A DNA stretch of 64,000 nt from Lacinutrix sp. Bg11-31 (GTDB lineage Bacteria > Bacteroidota > Bacteroidia > Flavobacteriales > Flavobacteriaceae), in NCBI RefSeq assembly GCF_002831665.1, contig NZ_CP025118.1, positions 372,001 to 436,000 on the forward strand, written 5' to 3'. The translations under genes and the position numbers were made by a program. The notes beneath the pieces were generated by a model. That model was not told where the DNA came from. It ran no database searches and worked only from the letters and a program-made list of their open reading frames with translations. This document shows, in pieces, positions 17,072 through 26,387 of this stretch; the stretch's first letter is position 1, and each line of letters opens with the position of its first letter.

Positions 17072-18391
17072 TTAATTAACAATATAAATCTCAATACGTC
17101 TATTTTTTAACCTACCATCAGCAGTACTATTATCTGCAATTGGATTGTCTTCTCCATAGCCTTGAGAGGTTAAACTATTTGCAATTACGCCTTTAGAAAT
17201 TAAATATGTTTTGGCTTTACTAGCTCTTTTTTCTGAAAGAGATAAATTTGTTTCGTTGCTTCCTGTATTATCAGTGTGTCCAGTGATATGAAATTTCATG
17301 TTAGGTTGAGACAACATAATTTTTGCTATATTATTTAATACTGTTATATCGCTACTAGTTAAAGTGGCTTTACCATTGTTAAACGCGATTGATTGCGCAT
17401 GCGTCTTTAGGTCATTAGTTACTTGTTGTTTTATAGCATTATTACGTTCTATTTGTTGTTGACGTTGTGTTATGTTTTTCTGCTGTACTTGTTGTTGCGT
17501 TGGGCAGCCTGCATTTTGAGGAGGTCCAGGTTGTTGAGGGCATTTATCTCTACTGTCTATTACACCATCTTTATCTGTATCGAAAACAGGACAACCATCA
17601 TCATTAATTTCACCTTTTACTTCTGGACATTTATCATATTTATCTGGTGTGCCATCACCATCGCTATCTGGACAACCACGCATATTTGTTGGTCCAAAAT
17701 TATTTGGGCAAAGGTCTTCGGTATCTATAACTCCATCTTTGTCTGTGTCTGGGCAACCATTGGTTTCGAAGGTTCCAAATAGCTCAGGACATGCGTCTTT
17801 ATCATCGTTTATTCCATCGTTATCGGTGTCTTTTCCTCCAAATCTAAATATTATTCCTAAAGAATGTTGCCAATGTTTTAATCCGTAAGTTTCGAAAGCG
17901 TGTTTGTAGGTAGATTGAACATTAAACCCAAAAGAAGTACCAATCCAAATATTTGTACCAATACCAGCATTAATTGTACCAGCTCCAATAGTATCTAACC
18001 AAGTATATCCTCCACCAATAGTAGCGTAAGGATCTAAAATGCTAAGTCCATTTGTAAGTTGGTATTTAAACATACCATCTAAAGAAATATATGAGTACTC
18101 TAGATTTAGTGTCTCTTCGGTAGGATAATTTTCTTCTAAACTATTAAGTGATGCTACAGCTTCAAAAGTGATTTTATTTTTTATTAAACGTCCTGCAGAT
18201 AGTCTAAAACCTGCAGCGTTTAAGTTCCAGGTTTTAAAACGATCTAAACCAGCTTCTTGTTCTCGTAAAGGATTATTAATAGCATTTGGTCCAAAACTAG
18301 TGGTCCAAGGACTATTTATAGTTTGAGAGTTTCCTGTTTGAAAGCTTAAAGCTGAAACAATTGCAATAAGGAAATAGCAAAATGATTTCAT
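17072..18391 (-). CDS. OmpA-family outer-membrane protein with thrombospondin type 3 repeats
   Basis: A 439-residue protein. The signal peptide (MKSFCYFLIAIVSALSFQTG) is followed by an eight-stranded-barrel-like domain of about 170 residues. About five calcium-binding thrombospondin type 3 repeats follow (DTDNDGINDDKDACPELFG, DTDKDGVIDTEDLCP, DSDGDGTPDKYDKCP, DTDKDGVIDSRDKCPQQPG; about residues 190-300). A Q/N-rich linker leads to a C-terminal OmpA peptidoglycan-binding domain (FHITGHTDNTGS, LSEKRA, RLKNRRIEIYI). This is a common flavobacterial architecture linking outer membrane and cell wall. Single-gene unit. Confidence 0.93.
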   Translation of the reverse strand: MKSFCYFLIAIVSALSFQTGNSQTINSPWTTSFGPNAINNPLREQEAGLDRFKTWNLNAAGFRLSAGRLIKNKITFEAVASLNSLEENYPTEETLNLEYSYISLDGMFKYQLTNGLSILDPYATIGGGYTWLDTIGAGTINAGIGTNIWIGTSFGFNVQSTYKHAFETYGLKHWQHSLGIIFRFGGKDTDNDGINDDKDACPELFGTFETNGCPDTDKDGVIDTEDLCPNNFGPTNMRGCPDSDGDGTPDKYDKCPEVKGEINDDGCPVFDTDKDGVIDSRDKCPQQPGPPQNAGCPTQQQVQQKNITQRQQQIERNNAIKQQVTNDLKTHAQSIAFNNGKATLTSSDITVLNNIAKIMLSQPNMKFHITGHTDNTGSNETNLSLSEKRASKAKTYLISKGVIANSLTSQGYGEDNPIADNSTADGRLKNRRIEIYIVN

Positions 18392-18514
18392 TGGGTTTTA
18401 TTTGAATTAATTAATAGCTATAGCAAGATATACTAAAAATTAGAAAATAAAAAATAAATAAAACTTTAGCGGTAAAAGGGCTTAAACCTAAGATAAAATG
18501 CAATAATGTGCCTT

Positions 18515-19846
18515 TTATAATAATCCTCTGGCTTTAATTTCTAAGTATTTGTTAATGGTATCTACGGTTAAATTTTGAGGTGTAGTTAAAATAGAATAAA
18601 TACCATGTTTTTGAAGTTCGTTTACAATAAGTTTTTTTTCGTAAATGAATTTCTCTGCAATTGTTTTTTCAAAAATTTCGAAAGTATTTTTAGATTTTTT
18701 AGTCGTAATTTTATCTAGTTCTGTGTTTTTAAAGAAGATAACGACTAATAAATGGTTTTTAGCTAAAGCTTGTAAATAGCCTAATTGCCTATGAAGTGCA
18801 TCAAGCGTTTCAAAATTGGTATACAGTAAAAGTAAACTTCTTTGGTTAATAGTTCTTTTAACGTCTATATAAAGTCTTAAGAAATCCGACTCTGCGTAAT
18901 CTGTATCTAAATTATACAACGTTTCTAAAATGGTATTCATTTGAGAAGGTCTGCGCTGTGCAACAACTCTATTGCTAACGTTTCTTGAAAATGAAAACAT
19001 ACCAGCTTTATCCTGCTTCATTAATACAATGTTACTAATTACTAGTGTTGCATTTATAGCATAATCTAAAAGGCTTAAACCTTCAAATGGCATTTGCATT
19101 ACACGCCCTTTATCGATAACAGAATATACTGGTTGGGATTTTTCGTCTTGAAATTGGTTAACCATTAACTGGTTACGTTTTGCAGTAGCTTTCCAATTAA
19201 TATTTCTAATATCATCACCAGGAACATAATCTTTAATTTGCTCGAACTCCATGGTGTGGCCAATACGTCTAATTTTTTTAAGACCATATTCCGAAAGCTT
19301 ATTAGTAAATGCCATTAGCATATACTTTCTTAATTGTAAAAATGAAGGATAGTTAGGCACCATTTCATCTTTACCAAATTTAAAACGTCTAGATACTAAA
19401 CCTATAGGCGAATTGGTATAGATGTTAAGGTTTCCAAAATGATATTCGCCACGCTCTAGTGGGCGTAACGTGTATTTTATTTTCTTGCTTTCAAGTTTTT
19501 CTACAGAAGTATCAATATTAAAATCTCGTTTTTGATATTGAAACGGAAGCTCATCGATTAATTTAATATGAGTTTTAAAATTATAATTATTTTCTATAGT
19601 AATTGCAATCTCGTTATCGTCGCCATTACTTAGTTTATTAGGTAGTAGACGTGTAGCATTAATTCCTTTTTGTTTAAAAAGAATAATAAAATCTACTATT
19701 ACTAATCCGCAAAAAACAAAAAATAGCATTTTTATGATATTTAATAATCCAGGAAAAATATATGCCATAATAAATAGGGCAATAATAATTCCTACGATTA
19801 AAAAAAATCGAGAGGTTAAATAACTATTTTTAAAAAATGATTTCAC
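18515..19846 (-). CDS. DUF58 domain protein of the MoxR locus
   Basis: A 443-residue protein: two N-terminal membrane segments (about 12-55), a beta-rich region, then the DUF58 domain with EFEQIKDYVPGDDIRNINWKATAK (about 200-223), characteristic of the family. A von Willebrand A-like fold follows (VYSVIDKGRVM, where the usual MIDAS DxSxS is replaced by DKGR). It overlaps the MoxR gene by 1 bp. DUF58 proteins are the standard partners of MoxR AAA+ ATPases in membrane-associated chaperone-like systems. No catalytic function is known. Confidence 0.92.
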   Translation of the reverse strand: MKSFFKNSYLTSRFFLIVGIIIALFIMAYIFPGLLNIIKMLFFVFCGLVIVDFIILFKQKGINATRLLPNKLSNGDDNEIAITIENNYNFKTHIKLIDELPFQYQKRDFNIDTSVEKLESKKIKYTLRPLERGEYHFGNLNIYTNSPIGLVSRRFKFGKDEMVPNYPSFLQLRKYMLMAFTNKLSEYGLKKIRRIGHTMEFEQIKDYVPGDDIRNINWKATAKRNQLMVNQFQDEKSQPVYSVIDKGRVMQMPFEGLSLLDYAINATLVISNIVLMKQDKAGMFSFSRNVSNRVVAQRRPSQMNTILETLYNLDTDYAESDFLRLYIDVKRTINQRSLLLLYTNFETLDALHRQLGYLQALAKNHLLVVIFFKNTELDKITTKKSKNTFEIFEKTIAEKFIYEKKLIVNELQKHGIYSILTTPQNLTVDTINKYLEIKARGLL

Positions 19847-20913
19847 TATCTCGGAATTTCTATAGTTTCTAAAATCTGGTCTATTACTTTAGCATTTGTA
19901 AAGCCTTCCATTTCGCGTTCTGGTGTTAGTACTAAACGGTGTTTTAATACTGCTTTTGTACAGCGTTTAATATCGTCTGGTGTAACAAAATCACGACCAT
20001 TAATAGCTGCATTTGCTTTGGCAGCATTCATAATAGATATCGAGGCTCTTGGTGAAGCTCCTAAATAAAGATTTGCATTATTTCTTGTGTTATTTACTAT
20101 AGAGGCAATGTATTTTATTAAATGATCTTCAATAAGAATTGATTTAACAATGTCTTGGTATTTTGCAATTTCTTCAGCATTTAAAACCTTTGTAATATTA
20201 TCAAAATCGATAATATCTTTACTTTTATGATTACCAACAAGGATCTCTATTTCTTCTTCTAAAGACGGATAATCGACTTCAATTTTAAATAAGAAACGGT
20301 CCAATTGTGCTTCTGGAAGTCTATACGTTCCTTCTTGCTCTATTGGGTTTTGTGTAGCAAAAACTAAAAAAGGTTTTTCCATTATGTAGCGATTACCATC
20401 TATAGTTACTTGGCGTTCTGCCATAACTTCAAATAATGCAGCTTGTGTTTTTGCAGGCGCACGATTTATTTCATCTATTAAAATAATATTAGAAAAAATA
20501 GGTCCTTTTTTATATTCGAAATCTTGAGATTTTACATTAAAAATTGAAGTTCCAAGAATATCACTTGGCATTAAATCTTGTGTAAACTGTATTCTACTAA
20601 AATCTACATCTAAGGTTTTTGCTAGCAATTTTGCAGTTACTGTTTTTGCAACACCAGGAACACCTTCTATAAGCGAATGTCCATTGGCAAGAATAGAGAT
20701 AATAAGCAATTCGACCATGTTACTTTGTCCAACGATAACTTTACCAATCTCATGCTTTACACTTTCTACAGCTTTTTGTAATGGTTCTAAATCTATTCGA
20801 CTACTAAATTGTTCGCTAGTGTTTGCTTCTAAAATGTTGTTAGCTTCAGCTTCGTTATTCGTGTTATTTGTAGCGTCTAGATTTTGGTTCTCTAGGTTGT
20901 TTTGATCTTCCAT
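19846..20913 (-). CDS. MoxR-family AAA+ ATPase
   Basis: A 355-residue AAA+ protein. A disordered Asn/Glu-rich N-terminus (about 35 residues) precedes the ATPase core, with Walker A GVPGVAKT (84-91), Walker B ILIDEINRAP, the sensor region VFATQNPIEQEGTYRLPEAQLDRF, and a helical lid with LGASPRASISIMNAAKA. MoxR ATPases act with von Willebrand-type partners, here the DUF58 protein encoded next with a 1-bp overlap. The upstream stop and this ATG are adjacent, so the whole block is one operon. Confidence 0.96.
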   Translation of the reverse strand: MEDQNNLENQNLDATNNTNNEAEANNILEANTSEQFSSRIDLEPLQKAVESVKHEIGKVIVGQSNMVELLIISILANGHSLIEGVPGVAKTVTAKLLAKTLDVDFSRIQFTQDLMPSDILGTSIFNVKSQDFEYKKGPIFSNIILIDEINRAPAKTQAALFEVMAERQVTIDGNRYIMEKPFLVFATQNPIEQEGTYRLPEAQLDRFLFKIEVDYPSLEEEIEILVGNHKSKDIIDFDNITKVLNAEEIAKYQDIVKSILIEDHLIKYIASIVNNTRNNANLYLGASPRASISIMNAAKANAAINGRDFVTPDDIKRCTKAVLKHRLVLTPEREMEGFTNAKVIDQILETIEIPR

Positions 20914-22119
20914 TTAGTCCTCGTTATTTAAAAATTCTTCAAATTTTGTGTTTAAAACAATTAAATCATTTTCGGTATGCACTATCTTTTGTTTGCAATA
21001 CTTTATTAAATCTATTAATGCTTTTACCTCTGTAGGTGATTTATCCGATTTAAGCGTAAGTTTCTCTATAAAATCGCTATTTAAATTGGTTGTGTTTAAA
21101 TAGTATTGTGTTCTAATATTTTCTAGGAAAAAGGTGATTTTTTTATCTATAATATTAGTGTATTCATTATTCTGAAAATATAAACCTCCAATAGTTTTTG
21201 TGAATTCTACTGTTGTGTTTTTTAGTGGTTCTATAACAGGAACAATACGTTGCGTACGTTTGCTTTTAAAAAGCACAAAAATTATTAAGGTTATTAATGA
21301 TAAATAGAAAGCCCATTTTAAAGGCGATTGCGATAAGATATAACGCAACGGACTTTGTATAACTCTACGTCCAGATTTGTAATAATCGTCCCAAATTATT
21401 TGCCCTTTAGGTAAGTAAGATAAAACGGTTGCTGCATAATTTTCATTATTATTTAATAAATGATAATTAGTAAAAGCAAAAGGATTTGTGTGTATAAAGA
21501 AAGCACCATTGTTTTCTCCAAATTCCACTTTAATAAAATTTATTTCTTCTTTATCAAAATCTTCATTGTAAACGGTGCCTAAAACAGTGGTTTTTAAAGT
21601 GTCTATTGAAGTAAAATAACTATTCTCGATTACATCTTTAAAAGTAGTTTTGTTATCTCCTAATCTAGGATTGGTGAAGTCTTGCTCTGTTTCTTTTTTA
21701 ATAAGACTACTGTAAATGTTTTCTGTTTCAATGTTTAATGTATCTGCAATTTTACCATAAAAACTAGATGTCGAAATTAATGCTGTATTTCCACGACTTA
21801 CATAATTTAATATAGCATCTGCTTCTTCTCCATAAAAAGAGATGTTTTTATTTATAAAAATAGCTGTTGATTTTTTTGTAGAATCTAAGGACTTAGAACT
21901 TGAATAAAAATCTTTTGTATTGGTAATAATAGCGTTGCTAGAGAATGTTTCTAATTCATTATATAATACATAACAGCCTAATGGTATTTTGTCTTGAGAG
22001 TTGTAAGAATCTCTCCAGCTTAAGGCTTTGGGTTTTACAATTTCGGCAATAATCATGAACAAGATAATTGCGCCAATGCTAAACAATGCTATTTTTGAAC
22101 GCTTATCCATTAGTTGCAT
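20914..22119 (-). CDS. DUF4350 domain membrane protein
   Basis: A 401-residue protein; a second ATG at 22110 (MDKRSKIALF) is an equally likely start. One TM helix lies near the N-terminus (IALFSIGAIILFMIIAEIV) and one near residue 275 (WAFYLSLITLIIFVLF). Between them is a periplasmic DUF4350 domain with SYNSQDKIPLGCYVLYNEL, the FINKNISFYGEEADAILNYV strand-helix and WDDYYKSGRR. The C-terminal ~110 residues are cytoplasmic and helical. It is directly joined to moxR and overlaps the upstream DUF4129 gene by 17 bp (or 8 from the inner start). Conserved MoxR-locus partner of unknown activity. Confidence 0.85.
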   Translation of the reverse strand: MQLMDKRSKIALFSIGAIILFMIIAEIVKPKALSWRDSYNSQDKIPLGCYVLYNELETFSSNAIITNTKDFYSSSKSLDSTKKSTAIFINKNISFYGEEADAILNYVSRGNTALISTSSFYGKIADTLNIETENIYSSLIKKETEQDFTNPRLGDNKTTFKDVIENSYFTSIDTLKTTVLGTVYNEDFDKEEINFIKVEFGENNGAFFIHTNPFAFTNYHLLNNNENYAATVLSYLPKGQIIWDDYYKSGRRVIQSPLRYILSQSPLKWAFYLSLITLIIFVLFKSKRTQRIVPVIEPLKNTTVEFTKTIGGLYFQNNEYTNIIDKKITFFLENIRTQYYLNTTNLNSDFIEKLTLKSDKSPTEVKALIDLIKYCKQKIVHTENDLIVLNTKFEEFLNNED

Positions 22120-22831
22120 TGTTTAATTGATTAAAAAGCGCTTGGTTTTGGTTGAAATTGTCTTCGTTTATAGAAAACTCACCATACCAAACATAATCGT
22201 AAATGTAAGAGGCTCTTTTAAATAAGTCTTTCGTGTTTTTGTTTTTTATTTCGGTTAGATATTCGCTATTTGTTTTATCGAAATTCCATTTTATTATCTC
22301 TTTTTTAGAGAGTTGCTGTAAAGATTTTAAATAAAGGTAACGTGTTGCAAGTCTATAGTCTCCTTTTTTAATTGCTTTTTTTGTGAGCTTATCAAAATTA
22401 GTTTCGGTTAAAGTGTCTTCAGTAAAATAAATAGAATCTATGGTTCGAGATTCATTTTTAAACACATTGCTTATGGGTGTTTGCATTAAAAATCGAATAA
22501 GTAAAAACAAGGCACCAACACCTAAAAGAGCATAGACTATGTATTCTAAAAATTTATAATTTACATCTATATCTATTCCGAAGATATCTTGAAGCCAACC
22601 AAAGAATTTTTTTAAAACAGATTGTATTAAATTAACACCACCTGTATCGTTAATCGAGTAATTAAAGTCGTTACCAGTATAACGTTCTTTTATGTTCTCT
22701 TTAAAATAAGTTACATCTATAGTAGAAGAGTCTTTTTTTATTTCAAGCTCCTGCGCGTTTACAGATGTGAAACTAAAAAAAGCTAAGCATAGCAGATATG
22801 TGATTTTTAAAGCTTTATTCATCTTTACCAA
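22103..22831 (-). CDS. DUF4129 domain membrane protein
   Basis: A 242-residue protein with an N-terminal signal (MNKALKITYLLCLAFFSFTSVNAQE; the inner ATG at 22822 may be the true start). One TM helix lies at about residues 93-112 (EYIVYALLGVGALFLLIRFL). The C-terminal cytoplasmic part matches DUF4129: KKGDYRLATRYLYLKSLQQL, WNFDKTNSEYL and YDYVWYGEF. DUF4129 domains are regular members of MoxR-DUF58 operons. It overlaps the genes on both sides. Confidence 0.82.
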   Translation of the reverse strand: MVKMNKALKITYLLCLAFFSFTSVNAQELEIKKDSSTIDVTYFKENIKERYTGNDFNYSINDTGGVNLIQSVLKKFFGWLQDIFGIDIDVNYKFLEYIVYALLGVGALFLLIRFLMQTPISNVFKNESRTIDSIYFTEDTLTETNFDKLTKKAIKKGDYRLATRYLYLKSLQQLSKKEIIKWNFDKTNSEYLTEIKNKNTKDLFKRASYIYDYVWYGEFSINEDNFNQNQALFNQLNNATNG

Positions 22832-23738
22832 TCAAATCGATTTTACTTTGTAAAAAAGTGTTGTACTTTTCTTCATGCAAATTGTAGAATAGCACTCCGT
22901 AAGCTAATTGTGATAGTGCTTGCGAGAAAATAAACGACAAAAGGAATATAGCGAATGAAATTGTAAATAATATACTAGCAAAATTACTGGTTAAAATATC
23001 GATATTGCTTTCCGCAGAAAAATAGATATAAATAGAAAGTATAAAACCTGGAATTGCTAATATTAAAGCAGTAATCATTAAGTTTAAAACACCAATTACA
23101 AAGCTATAACCTATTACTTTTAAGAAGTTATTGATCGAGAATTCCCAACCTTCTTTTAAAGCATCGATTGTAGATAGGTTATTCGAAAAAATAGCCATAA
23201 ATGCTATTCCGAACATAGCAGAAAGGATAAAACTAATAGCATATTGTACTAATGTACCAACAATAGGAATAAAGGCAAGTACTAAGGACACAATAAAATA
23301 TCCAATATAAATTAGTATGCCTAAAAGAATAAATAAAAATATATTTCCAATGTTAATTTTTATACTATCCCAAATATCTTTAGAGTTTTGGTTTCCACCA
23401 GTTTTAACATATTGGGTAATGTATGCGCTAGAAAAACTGTAGTTAATTAAGGCAGTGATAAAGTAAATTAAAGCAAGTAATATAGCTCCAAGTCCTAGAT
23501 ATAATTGAGTTTCGGTTGTGTCGCTTCCCATTCCAAATCTAAAATCTCTACTTGCTAAACCCATAAAGCCAGTAACTAAAAGGTAGCTAGATAATAACAC
23601 AAAAATAACGCTTAATGCATTGTATCTTAAATACAAATTTATGTAATCTTTAAAATTGTATTTAAGGAAAGAAAAGTAGCTGTCTATAATTGCACCAAAA
23701 GAACTTCTGGTACGTAATTCTATATATTTTGTTTTCAA
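22815..23738 (-). CDS. Polytopic membrane protein of the MoxR/SpoIIM locus
   Basis: A 307-residue protein with about six hydrophobic segments (starting near residues 40, 85, 133, 160, 213 and 255). The N-terminus RTRSSFGAIIDSYFSFLKYNF and the later TIDALKEGWEFSINNFLKVIGYSF resemble the membrane domain of glycerophosphodiester phosphodiesterase-associated or DUF4013-like proteins; I do not assign an enzyme. It overlaps the SpoIIM gene by 4 bp and the DUF4129 gene by 17 bp, so it is an integral part of the operon. Confidence 0.75.
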   Translation of the reverse strand: MKTKYIELRTRSSFGAIIDSYFSFLKYNFKDYINLYLRYNALSVIFVLLSSYLLVTGFMGLASRDFRFGMGSDTTETQLYLGLGAILLALIYFITALINYSFSSAYITQYVKTGGNQNSKDIWDSIKINIGNIFLFILLGILIYIGYFIVSLVLAFIPIVGTLVQYAISFILSAMFGIAFMAIFSNNLSTIDALKEGWEFSINNFLKVIGYSFVIGVLNLMITALILAIPGFILSIYIYFSAESNIDILTSNFASILFTISFAIFLLSFIFSQALSQLAYGVLFYNLHEEKYNTFLQSKIDLIGKDE

Positions 23739-24697
23739 TTAAGTTTTAGTTTTCGGTTAAGCAAAATAGGATAAAAAATATAGTAATAGCTAATTAATGC
23801 TACTGAAGCTAAGATAATACTATAAGAAATTACCCAATGCATATTATCTCCATACCTTGTTATAAAGCCTTCAATAAAACCAGCAATTATAAAAAACGGA
23901 AAAGTACTTACCATTATTTTTAAACCATCTTTAGCACCTTTCATAAAGGAAACACGTCTGGAATATGTTTTTGGGAATAAAAAGCTATTTCCCATTACAA
24001 GTCCTGCACATCCTGCAATTACTATTACAGAAATTTCAATAGTACCATGAAGCCAAACAGTAGAGGTTTTTTCTAGAACACCATGATTGTAGAAAAAAGT
24101 AATAAAAGCGCCAAGCATAATACCATTACTAAACAATACATAAATAGTACCTACGCTAAATAAAATACCCATTGCAAAAGCAAAAATACCTACACGTATA
24201 TTGTTAATTGTAATACCTAAAAACATCCCAATTTCTCCGCTGCTTTTATAAACAGCCATTGGTTCGCCTTTTTCTATGTTTTCAATGGTCATGTTAACAT
24301 AAGCATCGCCTAAAATTAGGCGAACAAAACTATCGTCGTTTAGAGTTGAAACAGCTCCAATAACTACAGCTGCCATAAAAAACAAAAAGGTATATAATAA
24401 GGTTTTATGGTATTGTTTAAAAAACAAAGGAAACTCGTATTTCCAAAAGGAAACAATTTTATTGCTTGTTTCTTTTTTTGTGATATAAATTTTTTGATGT
24501 GCTTGTGAAGCTAACGAATTTAAGTAGGATAACGTTTTACTCTCAGGATAATACGTTTGTGCATAAGCCAAATCGTTTGTTAGCTGAATATAATATGAAG
24601 CTAAGGTGTCTGGATTTATTTTAATATTATTATGCAATGATTTTTCAAATGCAATCCATTTTTCCTTATTTTGCTTCACAAAAGATGCCTCACGCAT
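23735..24697 (-). CDS. SpoIIM (stage II sporulation protein M) family membrane protein
   Basis: I chose the ATG at 24697 (MREASFVKQNKEKW) because the family starts with this segment; an in-frame ATG at 24748 would run into the start of the divergent RDD gene. The protein is about 320 residues, with a soluble helical N-terminus (about 100 residues) and roughly six TM segments. The motif GIMLGAFITFFYNHGV and WLHGTIEISVIVIAGCAG are the conserved SpoIIM/DUF95 core. Bacteroidota do not sporulate; here the family is a partner of the RDD and MoxR genes. It is probably the first gene of the minus-strand operon. Confidence 0.9.
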   Translation of the reverse strand: MREASFVKQNKEKWIAFEKSLHNNIKINPDTLASYYIQLTNDLAYAQTYYPESKTLSYLNSLASQAHQKIYITKKETSNKIVSFWKYEFPLFFKQYHKTLLYTFLFFMAAVVIGAVSTLNDDSFVRLILGDAYVNMTIENIEKGEPMAVYKSSGEIGMFLGITINNIRVGIFAFAMGILFSVGTIYVLFSNGIMLGAFITFFYNHGVLEKTSTVWLHGTIEISVIVIAGCAGLVMGNSFLFPKTYSRRVSFMKGAKDGLKIMVSTFPFFIIAGFIEGFITRYGDNMHWVISYSIILASVALISYYYIFYPILLNRKLKLN

Positions 24698-24732
24698 ATT
24701 ATCAATAATTATTTTAACGAATATACATTTCC

Positions 24733-25458
24733 ATGAGCAATTTAGCAATTAACACTGCGCAAAATGTAAACTTAGATTACAAACTTATTGGGCTAGGAGA
24801 AAGGCTGCTTGCTTTTTTAATAGACGGAATTATTCTGTTTACCTATATATCTATAATGGAAAACCTAGTGTCTCTTTCAGATATTTTCGAAATTGATGAT
24901 TGGGGAAAACGAGGTTTGTTAGGCTTAATTACATTACCAGCTTTGTTCTATTCTGTATTATGTCATATTATTTTCGATGGAAAAACCATTGGTAAAATGA
25001 TAATGAAAATTAAAGTTGTGCGTCTTGATGGTTCGCCTACGCAATGGTATAATTTATTTGTACGTTGGATGTTGCGTTTAATAGATATCTGGATGTTTTT
25101 TGGATCTATAGGGACTTTAAGTATTTTATTTTCTGAAAAAAAACAACGTATTGGAGATGCAGCTGCAGGAACTGTGGTTATTTCCACTAAAAATAAACAT
25201 AAAATTTCGAGCACCATTTTAGAAGATTTAGTTGAAGATTATCAACCTGTGTTTACAAACGTTACGCAGTTAAAAGATAAAGATGTTAGAATAATTAAAG
25301 AGACTTTTAATATTGCTAAAAAAGCGAACGATTATAAAACGTTTATTATTTTAAGAAATAAAATTTGCGAAATTTTAAATATTGAAAGTAAAATGTACGA
25401 TAAGGATTTTGTTGAAACCATTTTAAAAGATTATAATTATTACACCCAAAACATGTAA
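24733..25458 (+). CDS. RDD family membrane protein
   Basis: A 241-residue protein with an N-terminal RDD domain (about residues 15-150): LGERLLAFLIDGIILFTYI, then TIGKMIMKIKVVRLDGSPTQWYNLFVRWMLRLID and the RIGDAAAGTVVI end. The C-terminal ~90 residues are cytoplasmic and helical. The gene is divergent from the SpoIIM gene, with only 35 nt between the two ATGs. RDD proteins may be membrane transporters or accessory subunits; function not established. Confidence 0.9.
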   Translation: MSNLAINTAQNVNLDYKLIGLGERLLAFLIDGIILFTYISIMENLVSLSDIFEIDDWGKRGLLGLITLPALFYSVLCHIIFDGKTIGKMIMKIKVVRLDGSPTQWYNLFVRWMLRLIDIWMFFGSIGTLSILFSEKKQRIGDAAAGTVVISTKNKHKISSTILEDLVEDYQPVFTNVTQLKDKDVRIIKETFNIAKKANDYKTFIILRNKICEILNIESKMYDKDFVETILKDYNYYTQNM

Positions 25459-25460
25459 GC

Positions 25461-25646
25461 AGAGAACCAGATTTTACTTTTTTGTAAAAACTGAGTGAAT
25501 CGCTTATGCAGAGTGTAAACGAAGTATCTCAGAGAACCAGATTTTACTTTTTTGTAAAATTTGAGTGAATCGCTTATGCAGAGTGTAAACGAAGTATCTC
25601 AGAGAACCAGATTTTACTCTTTTGTAAAATTTGAGTGAATTGCTTA
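25461..25646. repeat. Tandem 70-bp direct repeat, about 2.7 copies
   Basis: Copies begin at 25461, 25531 and 25601, each with AGAGAACCAGATTTTACT; the first two are full 70-bp units ending in GAAGTATCTC, differing at a few bases, and the third stops after about 46 bp. A more decayed relative is visible at about 25750-25790 (AATCAGACTTCACTTT). The block lies 3 nt downstream of the RDD stop and fills the gap before the DUF1569 gene. The rest of 25647-25807 shows no other signal. Confidence 0.93.
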
Positions 25647-25807
25647 AATCGAAATTATTTTGGTATCTGTTAAAAGGAAAATTAATACTTTTGTTTTTCT
25701 GAAATATTGAACAAATTGCTTATCCAAAATTTATTTTTTGGAACTCAAAGAATCAGACTTCACTTTATTAAAAAGGTGAATAAATCACATTAAAAAGGAT
25801 ATATAAA

Positions 25808-26260
25808 ATGAAAAATATTTTTAATAAAGAAATCACTAACGAAGTCGTTACTAAAATTGAAGCTTTAACAGCTACTACACAACCAAATTGGGGAAAAATG
25901 AATGTTTCGCAAATGTTAGCACATTGTTGTGTCGCTTACGAAATGGTTTATACAGATAAGCATCCCAAGCCTAATGCATTGGTGAGAACAATGTTAAAAC
26001 TGTTTGTAAAAAAAGCAGTTGTAAACGAAAAGCCTTATTCTAAAAACGGAAGAACAGCACCTCAATTTATAATTGCAGATACTAGAGATTTTGAAATAGA
26101 AAAAAAACGATTGGTAGATTTTATAATAAAAACTCAAGAGTTAGGCGAAGATTATTTTGAAGGTAAAGAATCTCATTCTTTTGGGAAATTAACTGCAACA
26201 GAATGGAATAACTCTTTCTACAAGCATTTAGATCATCATTTAACACAGTTTGGAGTCTAG
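25808..26260 (+). CDS. DUF1569 / DinB-like four-helix protein
   Basis: A 150-residue soluble protein. The motif PNWGKMNVSQMLAHCCVAYEM near residue 30 and the C-terminal LTATEWNNSFYKHLDHHLTQFGV carry the regularly spaced histidines of the DinB/YfiT superfamily, matching DUF1569. Members are putative metal-dependent enzymes, possibly thiol-dependent transferases; no substrate is known. It is followed by a short tandem repeat and then the TRIC-type channel gene in the same direction. Confidence 0.85.
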   Translation: MKNIFNKEITNEVVTKIEALTATTQPNWGKMNVSQMLAHCCVAYEMVYTDKHPKPNALVRTMLKLFVKKAVVNEKPYSKNGRTAPQFIIADTRDFEIEKKRLVDFIIKTQELGEDYFEGKESHSFGKLTATEWNNSFYKHLDHHLTQFGV

Positions 26261-26281
26261 AAATAAATTCTTTATTTAATT

Positions 26282-26377
26282 CAGCAATTCAGCAATTCAG
26301 CAATTCAGCAATTCAGCAATTCAGCAATTCAGCAATTCAGCAATTCAACAATTCAACAATTCAACAATTCAACAATT
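26282..26377. repeat. 12 tandem copies of an 8-bp repeat upstream of the TRIC gene
   Basis: Eight perfect copies of CAGCAATT (26282-26345) are followed by four of CAACAATT (26346-26377). The array ends 10 nt before the ATG at 26388 and takes up nearly the whole space between the two genes. Perfect identity suggests recent expansion by slipped-strand mispairing. Confidence 0.97.
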
Positions 26378-26387
26378 CAAATAGTCA

